A stretch of 21,179 nt of DNA from Rhodanobacteraceae bacterium (lineage in GTDB: Bacteria > Pseudomonadota > Gammaproteobacteria > Xanthomonadales > SZUA-5): assembly GCA_016717705.1 (NCBI GenBank), contig JADKFD010000082.1, forward strand, positions 1-21,179, read 5' to 3'. Each line of letters opens with the position of its first letter. Position 1 is the first letter of the stretch. The translations under genes and the position numbers were made by a program. Below the pieces are notes generated by a model. The model did no database searches. It was not told the origin of the DNA and saw nothing but the letters and a program-made list of their open reading frames with translations. Of the stretch, positions 15,325 through 21,179 are shown in pieces.

Positions 15325-15702
15325 GCGCCCTCACCCCAGCGTTTGGCGGGGTCAAAGCGCAACACAATGCATGCTGATCGGCTGATTTGACTGCCAGGAT
15401 GGCGACATGCGCGTGCCTGTCTTGCTGCTCCTTGCACTCTTCGCCGACCTGGGTCAAACCGCGTCAGCGGCAACCGTGACCGGGGTGATCTCGAGACGGG
15501 TGAGCGGCCCCGCTCGCAGGCAAGGCCCTGCAGGCGCACGCCACGGGGGGCCCGCTTCGCTTTGCCAACAGCGCCAGCGATCGCAGCCATGCCGGCGCTG
15601 GATCAAGTGTGATTTCCCATTGGTTCGGGTCGCCGTCTCGGCGCTGCTCTGGCCAGCGCAAATGCTGAAGGGGACCGCTCGCGCACGCCTCGCCCAAACG
15701 CA
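15325..15702. other. Gene-poor intergenic stretch with an imperfect hairpin and a possible gene remnant
   Basis: After the membrane-protein stop an imperfect hairpin (15333-15352, CCCC/GGGG core) may end transcription. From 15407 a short frame opens like a signal peptide (MRVPVLLLLALFADL, then GQTASAA), with an AGGATGG sequence just upstream. After about 25 residues it turns into Arg/Gly/Pro-rich sequence without protein character. No convincing complete gene is seen on either strand. Confidence 0.4.
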
Positions 15703-15745
15703 GACGCCGCCCAGCGGGCGGCGTCCGGTGTCAACTCGACGCTGA
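15407..15745 (+). pseudogene. Possible remnant of an exported protein gene
   Basis: The first 25 residues read as a plausible signal peptide with an Ala-Ser-Ala-Ala cleavage region. The next ~85 residues are Arg/Gln/Pro-rich, unlike a mature exported protein, and the end overlaps the terminator of the opposite gene. A second reading frame from about 15513 stays open to a TGA near 15667 and looks somewhat more protein-like (GKALQAHATGGPLRFANSAS), which would fit a frameshifted gene. It may equally be non-coding. Confidence 0.25.
15703..15725 (-). terminator. Rho-independent-like terminator of the IPTL-CTERM gene
   Basis: A perfect 10-bp stem (GACGCCGCCC at 15703-15712 with GGGCGGCGTC at 15716-15725) and 3-base loop lie 21 bases beyond the stop of the minus-strand gene. 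On that strand the hairpin is followed by TGCGTTTG, a weak T-run. The placement and stem quality support termination. Confidence 0.65.
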
Positions 15746-15746
15746 A

Positions 15747-16715
15747 CTACGCGCGGCGGTTCAGCGCAATTCCAGCAAGCGCCATCAGGGCCAGAGCGAG
15801 CGCCGCGAGGCCCCAGGATCCCAGGGCCGGAGCCGACACGGCCTCCTGTGCCGGCGGGCCGACGATCACCGGGATGTCCCCGAACGAGGTCGCAGCCTGC
15901 ACCGTCGCATTGCCACCTGCCGGCACCGTCACATCCCATTGCAGGCCGGCACCGTTGTCGAGGCATTCGCCCGGGTTCACCGTGCCGTTCAGCGTGCCTG
16001 CACCGACCTGAGCCCAGACGCTGTTGTAGCCATCGGCGGAAAAGCCATTGGCAGCGACTGCACCCTGCGAGATGTGCAGGATGGTGTACACCGGCGTCAC
16101 GCCGGCGCAGGTCTGGCCGCCCGGCGAACCGGAATTGGGCTCACGGAAGGGCTTGCCGCTGTCGCTGTTGGCGAGGTAGATGTCGCTGGCCAGGAACACG
16201 CGTGCCGAGATCGGATTGGTTCCCTGATTGCTCAGCTGGAAGGACTTGCGGAAGAAGTTCTCGCCGTTGACATAGGTGATCGTTTGCGTCACCGCCATGC
16301 CCGCTGCGGTGCCCTGCACGGTAACGCTGAACGGCGAAGCCGCGGTGCCCGACCCGGTAACTGCACTGACCGTGCGCCCACCGTAGGCTGAGCTCGCGCC
16401 AATGCTGCCGGTGGCGCTGCCACTGCTGTGATCACCGAAGCTGGGAGCAGTGAGCGCACCGCCGACGCGCACGAACCAGCCCATGTCGGCCAAGGTCCCG
16501 TTGGACGGGTAAATCTGGCCCAGAGTGCCGCCGCCGATCGTGGAATTGAAGACCTGGAAGGAATTGTCGTCGCCAACGTTGATGCTCAGCGGCGTACCGG
16601 CAATGGTCACCTGCGCCACTGTACCCCGACCCGGAGTGATGGTGCCTTTTGCGCTCAGTCCCGCAGTGCCCAGCAAGCCAACCGCCAGTGCCGCCGCCAA
16701 TGTCATCTTTTTCAT
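15747..16715 (-). CDS. Exported protein with IPTL-CTERM-like sorting tail
   Basis: The product is 322 residues from the ATG at 16715, with AAGGAG 8 bases upstream and a clean signal peptide (MKKMTLAAALAVGLLGTAGL, then SAKG). The body is Gly/Ser/Thr/Asn-rich and beta-stranded, low in lysine, with two cysteines in loops (TCAGV, GECLD), typical of an extracellular protein. The last 30 residues are the key feature: an APALGSWGL motif, a hydrophobic helix (AALALALMALAGIAL) and terminal NRRA. This matches the three-part C-terminal signals (IPTL-CTERM, related to PEP-CTERM) processed by exosortase-type enzymes; the canonical IPTLSEWG is here APALGSWG. Surface function is unknown. No exosortase gene is in the window. 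It diverges from the tonB cluster. Confidence 0.82.
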   Translation of the reverse strand: MKKMTLAAALAVGLLGTAGLSAKGTITPGRGTVAQVTIAGTPLSINVGDDNSFQVFNSTIGGGTLGQIYPSNGTLADMGWFVRVGGALTAPSFGDHSSGSATGSIGASSAYGGRTVSAVTGSGTAASPFSVTVQGTAAGMAVTQTITYVNGENFFRKSFQLSNQGTNPISARVFLASDIYLANSDSGKPFREPNSGSPGGQTCAGVTPVYTILHISQGAVAANGFSADGYNSVWAQVGAGTLNGTVNPGECLDNGAGLQWDVTVPAGGNATVQAATSFGDIPVIVGPPAQEAVSAPALGSWGLAALALALMALAGIALNRRA

Positions 16716-16994
16716 GTGACTTGCTCCTTCAGTTGCGATTGGCGCGACCTGCACAGTCATCGCCGAATCTATCGGCAACCGGGAGCCACGCATCCAGGTG
16801 CGGATTGTATTCAATGCTCACCCGCGAATCCACGGATAGTTGTGCTTCTCTTGACGTTTTCCCCGCCTGCTGAAGGCGGTGAGGCTCCGTTGTCTCCTTC
16901 GTGCAAGGCAGTGTGGCCAGTCAGTCGGAAGCTGGCTTGCCCCGTTGGCGGGCCCCCGCGCGGGCGCGGCGGCATCAATTGCATCACCGATCTA
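16716..16994. other. Divergent intergenic region between the IPTL-CTERM gene and the iron cluster
   Basis: No gene is supported. A 6-bp hairpin (CCGCCT/AGGCGG, 16863-16879) and a GC-rich run (about 16941-16972) are visible. I found no convincing -35/-10 pair for the minus-strand gene. Confidence 0.4.
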
Positions 16995-17013
16995 AATGCG
17001 AATCACTTGCATT
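16995..17013 (+). promoter_or_regulatory. Candidate Fur box upstream of tonB
   Basis: AATGCGA (16995-17001) and TTGCATT (17007-17013) form an inverted repeat, 6 of 7 paired, over 19 bases. It is A/T-rich within GC-rich DNA and close in form to gammaproteobacterial Fur boxes. It precedes tonB, a siderophore receptor and piuC, all classic Fur targets. A weak promoter (TTGCAT at 17007, TTTACT at 17030, 17-base spacing) would overlap it. Confidence 0.5.
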
Positions 17014-17041
17014 ACGCTTCGTTCCTGTGTTTACTTGCGCC

Positions 17042-17950
17042 ATGCTCGCGCAGACCGCCTACCTCAGCAACGCACCAGCCGAAGCGCCAACGCCCACCTC
17101 CACGGCGGCGCCGGAGCTCAACGTCGGGCGGATGTCGCATCACCCGCTGGCCGACTGCGGCCCGCGATCCGCTGCTCGGCACAAGCGGCAGCGCCGCGCC
17201 CCGGACCTGCGCCGCGTGCTGGCGATGACGCTGACGGCTGCGTTTCACATCACCCTGGTCGGGGCATTGTTCCTGCCGCAGACACGCACCACCATTGACC
17301 GACCCGAGCGTCCGGTGCCGAGCGCGGCGGATGCGAGCGATCGAATGACCGTATTCGTCGATCTGGATGAATCCGCGATCGCGCCCCCGGCGCCACCGCC
17401 GCCTCGTCCAGCGCCGAAAACGACGAAAGAAGCTCCACCGGTACCCGAGCCGATTGCCATCCGGACCGCACCGGCATCCCCCGCTCCGGTTCCTCCGGTG
17501 GTAGACACGGCGCCCGCCGAACAGCCGCTGCCGGCGCCGACATTGGCAAGCAGCACGACGACCTCGGTCGCCGTTTCCACGCCCGATCAGGCCACCGATA
17601 CCGGCGCCGCAGCGCCGTCGGCGAGCACACCCAGCGTTGCCCCGGATGTCGCCCGCCGCGAACGCGACGCCTACATCAAGGCGCTGATGGCGGCACTGCT
17701 GCAGCAGCGCACCTATCCGGCCGCCGCGCGCAAGGCGCGCGAGCAAGGTGTGGTCCACGTGCGCTTCACCATCGACCGCGACGGCCAGGTGCTGTCGTCG
17801 AACGTGCGGCGCGGCGCCGGCGTTCTGCTCGACGCCGCCGCGCTCGAAGTGTTGCAGCGCGCCGCGCCACTGCCACCCATTCCCGCATCGATGGGCAAGC
17901 AGTCCCTGACCATCACCGTACCGATCGAATACAGCCTGACCACCCGCTGA
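17042..17950 (+). CDS. tonB: TonB energy transducer
   Basis: The product is 302 residues from the ATG at 17042; an ATG at 17132 (272 residues) is also possible and would put the membrane helix in the usual TonB position. Neither has a good ribosome site. TonB links the ExbBD proton motor in the inner membrane to outer-membrane receptors. Visible parts: a basic N-terminal segment, one membrane helix (VLAMTLTAAFHITLVGALFL, about residues 60-80), a long Pro/Ala/Thr-rich periplasmic spacer (APPAPPPPRPAPKTTKE onward) and the C-terminal domain (from YIKALMAALLQQRTYPAAAR, then GVVHVRFTIDRDGQVLSSNV) ending ITVPIEYSL. It lies 12 bases before the receptor gene and downstream of a candidate Fur box. No exbB/exbD is in the window. 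Confidence 0.92.
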   Translation: MLAQTAYLSNAPAEAPTPTSTAAPELNVGRMSHHPLADCGPRSAARHKRQRRAPDLRRVLAMTLTAAFHITLVGALFLPQTRTTIDRPERPVPSAADASDRMTVFVDLDESAIAPPAPPPPRPAPKTTKEAPPVPEPIAIRTAPASPAPVPPVVDTAPAEQPLPAPTLASSTTTSVAVSTPDQATDTGAAAPSASTPSVAPDVARRERDAYIKALMAALLQQRTYPAAARKAREQGVVHVRFTIDRDGQVLSSNVRRGAGVLLDAAALEVLQRAAPLPPIPASMGKQSLTITVPIEYSLTTR

Positions 17951-17962
17951 TCTGGAGGATTC

Positions 17963-20314
17963 ATGTCCCGAGCGACGCCCGTTCGCCGCCCGCAGTCCTT
18001 GCGTGCGCCTCAATCCGATTCGCTGCCGCTCAGTCGCACCGCGCTGATGCTGGGCGTAGGCCTGTCCTTGCTCAGCGGCGCCGGCGTGGCGCAAGACGCC
18101 CCGGCTGAGGAGGACGAGTTGGTGCTGGATGTGCTGAAGATCGAAGACCGCACGCTCGACACCAATCCCTACGCGGAGAAGGGTGCGCCCTACAAGGCGC
18201 GAGTCTCCGGGGACAGTCGCCGCACCGAGCCGCTGTCGGAAACGCCGGCCACCATCACCGTGCTGACGCAGACGCAGATCCAGGAATCCGGCCGCTCGGA
18301 CCTGCGCGCCATTGTCGGTGCGCAACCGGGCATCACCATCGGCACCGGCGAAAATGGCAACGCCTTTGGCGATCGCTACGTCATCCGCGGCCAGGAAGCG
18401 CGTTCCGATGTCTTCATCGACAGCCTGCGCGACCCCGGCATGAGCACGCGCGAAAGCTTCGCGGTGGAGCAGGTCGAGATCACCAAGGGGCCCAACTCCA
18501 CGTTCGCCGGGCGCGGTTCCTCAGGCGGCACCATCAACAGCATCAGCAAGCAGGCCAGCAGCGATTACAGCTTCACCCGCGCCGACCTGGGCCTGGGCAG
18601 CGACTCGCATCAACGGTTGACGCTGGACAGCAACCTGCCGATGGGCGAAACGGCCGCATTGCGTGTCAACCTGTTGCATGGCGACGAGGACGTGCCGGAT
18701 CGCGCCCCGGCCGAGCGCCGGCGCGACGGCGCGGCGTTGTCGGCGCTGTTCGAGCCCAATGATCAGTTCTACGTGGTCGGCGACTATTACTACCTCGACG
18801 CCGACGGCAGCGCGGACCTTGGCACCTACATCGAGCCCAATGGCGGCGGCCCGGTGCACGACCTGGCGGTCTACCAGCAGGCCGAGGATTTCCTCACCAC
18901 CCGCGTCAACACCGGTACGCTGCGCGCGGGTTTCCGCTTCGACAACGGCTTTCGGCTGCAGAACGCCGCGCGTTACGGCACCACCGACAACGGCTACGTG
19001 TTGACCGGCGCCCGCGGCAGCACCCGCAGCGCCGCCGATCCGCAGGCGCCGAGCGCGCCGACGATCACCCTGAGCACGCACCAGGGCTGGCAGGAAGTCG
19101 AGTACTTCGTCGACCAGTTGAACGGCTACTGGAACTTCGATGTGGGCGGAACTTCCCATCGCTCGGTGATCGGCGCCGAGTACTCCGATCTGTCGGTGCT
19201 CAACGGCCTCTACTCCGTCACCAACAACGGTACCCGCAACTGCCTCACCGGCGGCGGCAACGGCACGCCGAATTTCTGCATGCTCGACGCCAGCGGCGCG
19301 GTGGTGGCCAACCTCGAGCACCTGCTGCAGCGCAATATCGTGCGCGGCAACTACGATTCCGACTACAACGTCGACACGCTGTCGCTGTACGCGCTCGACA
19401 CCATCGACTTGAGCGACCGGCTGACGCTCACGCTCGGCGTGCGCTGGGATGATTTCGACTACAGCAACACGCTGCGCAGCGCCCAGGGCGCGCTGACCGT
19501 CTACAACTACTCCGACCAGTTGTGGAATGGCAATGCCGGCTTGAGTTACCAGATCAACGACCAGGGCAATGTCTACCTCGCGTTTGCCACCGCCAGCGAC
19601 ATCAACGGCGGCGAATCCGACGTCGGCGGCAGTTGCGGTTACGGCGGCCTCTGCGGCACGCCGGGACAGGTGGTGCTGAGCGAGCCGGAGACCGTGCGGA
19701 ACATCGAAATCGGCAGCAAGTGGGATCTGTTCGACGACAAGTTGCTGGCGACCATGGCGGTGTTCCAGGTGACCAAGGACGATGTGATGGAGAGCGTCGG
19801 CGACGCCTACTCGCAACTGGGCACACTGAACACCGGGAAGAACCGGGTTCGCGGCATGGAACTGGGGCTGACCGGCAACCTGAGCGAGCGCTGGAGCACG
19901 CAGTTTTCGGTAACCCTGATGGACTCGGAAGTGCTCGATGCCTTCATCAGCAACCAGATCGGCAAGGAACTCAGCAATTTCGCCGACACCCAGGCCTTCG
20001 CGCAATTGCGTTACCAGCCGACGCACAAGTTCTCGCTCGGCGGCGCACTGACCTACCGCAGCGAAATGTATGCCGGCCAGCCGGACACCGCAGCCGCCTT
20101 CAGCGCCACCACCGGCGAGTATTCGTACCAGATCCCCGGCTACGGCACGCTGGATCTGTTCGCCAATTACGAGTTCACCGAGAAGCTGAAGCTGCGTCTG
20201 AACGTCGGCAATGTGTTCGACCGCAACTATTATCTGGCCGCCTACCGCAGCGGCTCGTTCACCTACATCGGCGACGCCCGCAACGCGCAGCTGACGCTGA
20301 GTGCCGAATTGTAG
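17963..20314 (+). CDS. TonB-dependent siderophore receptor, Fiu/PiuA-like
   Basis: The product is 783 residues from the ATG at 17963, with GGAGG 5 bases upstream. A long N-region (about 24 residues) precedes the signal-peptide core (ALMLGVGLSLLSGAGVAQ). After a possible TonB box (DELVLDVL) comes the plug domain: ETPATITVLTQTQIQESG, then RDPGMSTRESFAVEQVEITK and GPNSTFAGRGSSGGTINSIS. The block RDPG-STR-SFAVEQ-EI-KGP-S-FAGRG is characteristic of Fiu/PiuA catecholate receptors. The rest is a 22-strand barrel ending RNAQLTLSAEL. Barrels usually end in Phe or Trp; here the last residue is Leu, and the stop TAG belongs to a GTAG repeat element. Downstream is a PiuC-type dioxygenase, as in P. aeruginosa piuA-piuC and E. 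coli fiu-ybiX. Confidence 0.95.
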   Translation: MSRATPVRRPQSLRAPQSDSLPLSRTALMLGVGLSLLSGAGVAQDAPAEEDELVLDVLKIEDRTLDTNPYAEKGAPYKARVSGDSRRTEPLSETPATITVLTQTQIQESGRSDLRAIVGAQPGITIGTGENGNAFGDRYVIRGQEARSDVFIDSLRDPGMSTRESFAVEQVEITKGPNSTFAGRGSSGGTINSISKQASSDYSFTRADLGLGSDSHQRLTLDSNLPMGETAALRVNLLHGDEDVPDRAPAERRRDGAALSALFEPNDQFYVVGDYYYLDADGSADLGTYIEPNGGGPVHDLAVYQQAEDFLTTRVNTGTLRAGFRFDNGFRLQNAARYGTTDNGYVLTGARGSTRSAADPQAPSAPTITLSTHQGWQEVEYFVDQLNGYWNFDVGGTSHRSVIGAEYSDLSVLNGLYSVTNNGTRNCLTGGGNGTPNFCMLDASGAVVANLEHLLQRNIVRGNYDSDYNVDTLSLYALDTIDLSDRLTLTLGVRWDDFDYSNTLRSAQGALTVYNYSDQLWNGNAGLSYQINDQGNVYLAFATASDINGGESDVGGSCGYGGLCGTPGQVVLSEPETVRNIEIGSKWDLFDDKLLATMAVFQVTKDDVMESVGDAYSQLGTLNTGKNRVRGMELGLTGNLSERWSTQFSVTLMDSEVLDAFISNQIGKELSNFADTQAFAQLRYQPTHKFSLGGALTYRSEMYAGQPDTAAAFSATTGEYSYQIPGYGTLDLFANYEFTEKLKLRLNVGNVFDRNYYLAAYRSGSFTYIGDARNAQLTLSAEL

Positions 20315-20336
20315 GAGCGACGTACACGTCGCGACC
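20311..20336 (+). repeat. GTAG-headed REP unit overlapping the receptor stop codon
   Basis: GTAG (20311-20314) is followed by GAGCGACGTACACGTCGC, with a 7-bp stem (GCGACGT at 20317-20323, ACGTCGC at 20326-20332). This GTAGGAGCG...CGCGACC form is common between genes in Xanthomonadales and Pseudomonas. Its TAG ends the receptor gene. Confidence 0.8.
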
Positions 20337-20352
20337 AGGATTCGCCAAACCG

Positions 20353-20404
20353 GTGGGAGCGGGTTTATCCCGCGAAAGCTCTCGCGGAGTACATCCGCTC
20401 CCAC
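20353..20404. repeat. Paired REP (BIME-like) element
   Basis: GTGGGAGCGG (20353-20362) pairs exactly with CCGCTCCCAC (20395-20404). Within it are GCGGG-TTTAT-CCCGC (20359-20373) and CGCGA/TCGCG (20371-20386). Two GTGGGAGCG units thus face each other, a variant of the GTAGGAGCG unit at 20311. Confidence 0.8.
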
Positions 20405-20439
20405 ATTTGCATCAACGACTTCCGGCGCGCTCGGTGAGT

Positions 20440-20460
20440 GATCGGGTTTATCCCGCGATC
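20440..20460. repeat. Third REP-like hairpin
   Basis: GATCG (20440-20444) pairs with CGATC (20456-20460), enclosing GGGTTTATCCC, the same CGGGTTTATCCCG core as in the element at 20353. It lies 34 bases before the piuC start. Confidence 0.6.
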
Positions 20461-20493
20461 AATCAGCCCAAAACTCGCGACAAGGTGCAACCC

Positions 20494-21177
20494 ATGCTGA
20501 TCACCATCGACAACGTCCTCGATCTCGCTGACGTCCGTCGCTTCCGCGAACTGCTCGACGCCGCCGACTGGATCGACGGCCGCATCACCGCCGGCAGCCT
20601 GGCGACCACGGTCAAGCACAACCAGCAGCTGGAAATCGACTCGGATCTGGCGGTTTCACTGGGCAACCATCTGCTGCGCGTACTTGGCAGCCATCCGCTG
20701 TTCCTGTCCGCGGCCTTGCCCGAGAAGATCGTCCCACCGCGCTTCAATCGCTATGCCGACGGCGGCAGTTTCGGCACCCATGTGGATGCGGCGATCATGC
20801 GCGTGGAGCGCGCCAACTTGACCTTGCGCAGTGATCTGTCGGCCACCCTGTTCCTGTGCGACCCGGATGAATACGACGGTGGCGAACTGCTGATCGAGAC
20901 CACTTTCGGCGCGCAGCCGGTCAAGCTGCCGGCCGGCTCGCTGGTGCTGTATCCGTCCAGCAGCCTGCATCAGGTGACTCCGGTGACGCGCGGCGCACGC
21001 ACCTGCGCGTTCTTCTGGGTCCAGAGTCTGGTTCGTGACGACGGTGAGCGCGCGCTGCTCTTCGATCTCGACCAGAACCTGCAGCAGTTGCGCGCGCAGT
21101 TGCCGGCCGATGACCAGCGTTTGCTGGCCCTGCACGGCGTCTACCACAACCTGCTGCGGCGCTGGGCGAGTACCTGA
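20494..21177 (+). CDS. piuC: Fe(II)/2-oxoglutarate-dependent dioxygenase, PiuC/YbiX family
   Basis: The product is 227 residues, the normal length for PiuC/YbiX. The ATG at 20494 is preceded by AAGG about 9 bases upstream; the frame is open further upstream, but only through the receptor gene and repeats. The jelly-roll iron site is complete: H96-x-D98 in FGTHVDAAIM, distal H159 in SSSLHQVTPV and R169 as the 2-oxoglutarate-binding arginine (RGARTCAFF). Flanking family blocks are present (PPRFNRYADGGSFG, DLSATLFLCDPDEYDGGELL, LPAGSLVLYPSSSLH). The family accompanies Fiu/PiuA receptors and its substrate is not firmly established. It likely shares the Fur-controlled transcript with tonB and the receptor, although 179 bases of repeats lie in between. 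Confidence 0.95.
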   Translation: MLITIDNVLDLADVRRFRELLDAADWIDGRITAGSLATTVKHNQQLEIDSDLAVSLGNHLLRVLGSHPLFLSAALPEKIVPPRFNRYADGGSFGTHVDAAIMRVERANLTLRSDLSATLFLCDPDEYDGGELLIETTFGAQPVKLPAGSLVLYPSSSLHQVTPVTRGARTCAFFWVQSLVRDDGERALLFDLDQNLQQLRAQLPADDQRLLALHGVYHNLLRRWAST

Positions 21178-21179
21178 GG

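Noticed and set aside
18521..20404. 627-codon open frame on the minus strand
   Set aside because: Antisense to the clear TonB-dependent receptor and starts within REP elements.

Overview
The window is a compact, GC-rich stretch of gammaproteobacterial chromosome. Strong G/C bias at third codon positions produces long shadow ORFs. Intergenic GTAG-headed stem-loops resemble the SMAG/REP elements of Stenotrophomonas and relatives, and there is a Fiu/PiuC iron-uptake cluster and an IPTL-CTERM-like protein. Together these point to Xanthomonadales (Lysobacterales). That placement is inference; there is no rRNA or marker gene here.

Layout. (1) 2-5091: a tightly coupled plus-strand operon with the tail of an unknown gene, a membrane-anchored HELRH metallopeptidase-like protein, a triple zinc-ribbon protein and an 862-residue exported orphan. 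(2) 5198-5707: a small exported protein on the minus strand, converging on the operon. (3) 5898-10985: a giant signalling protein joining a protein kinase domain, an AAA ATPase, a long helical-repeat region, a GAF domain and a GGDEF diguanylate cyclase. (4) 10986-11902: a repeat-rich zone around a small CpxP/Spy-like lipoprotein gene. (5) 11903-14026: a bacterial lipoxygenase with all five iron ligands visible, on the minus strand. (6) 14126-15324: PhnA/YjdM-like, RidA and a small membrane protein resembling a K+-channel pore with a lost filter. (7) 15325-16715: a gene-poor gap, then an exported IPTL-CTERM-like protein on the minus strand. (8) 16995-21177: a probable Fur-controlled iron cluster, tonB, a Fiu/PiuA-like TonB-dependent receptor and a PiuC/YbiX-type Fe(II)/2-oxoglutarate dioxygenase, with REP elements between the last two.

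How it fits together. The iron cluster is a coherent unit: energy transducer, outer-membrane siderophore receptor and the companion dioxygenase. The first operon looks like an undescribed envelope module (protease-like, zinc-ribbon and exported partner), and it is the best candidate for a new system. The kinase-cyclase protein could link serine/threonine (or tyrosine-like) phosphorylation to cyclic-di-GMP. The lipoxygenase stands alone. The GTAG repeats sit directly on gene ends and in two cases supply the stop codon.
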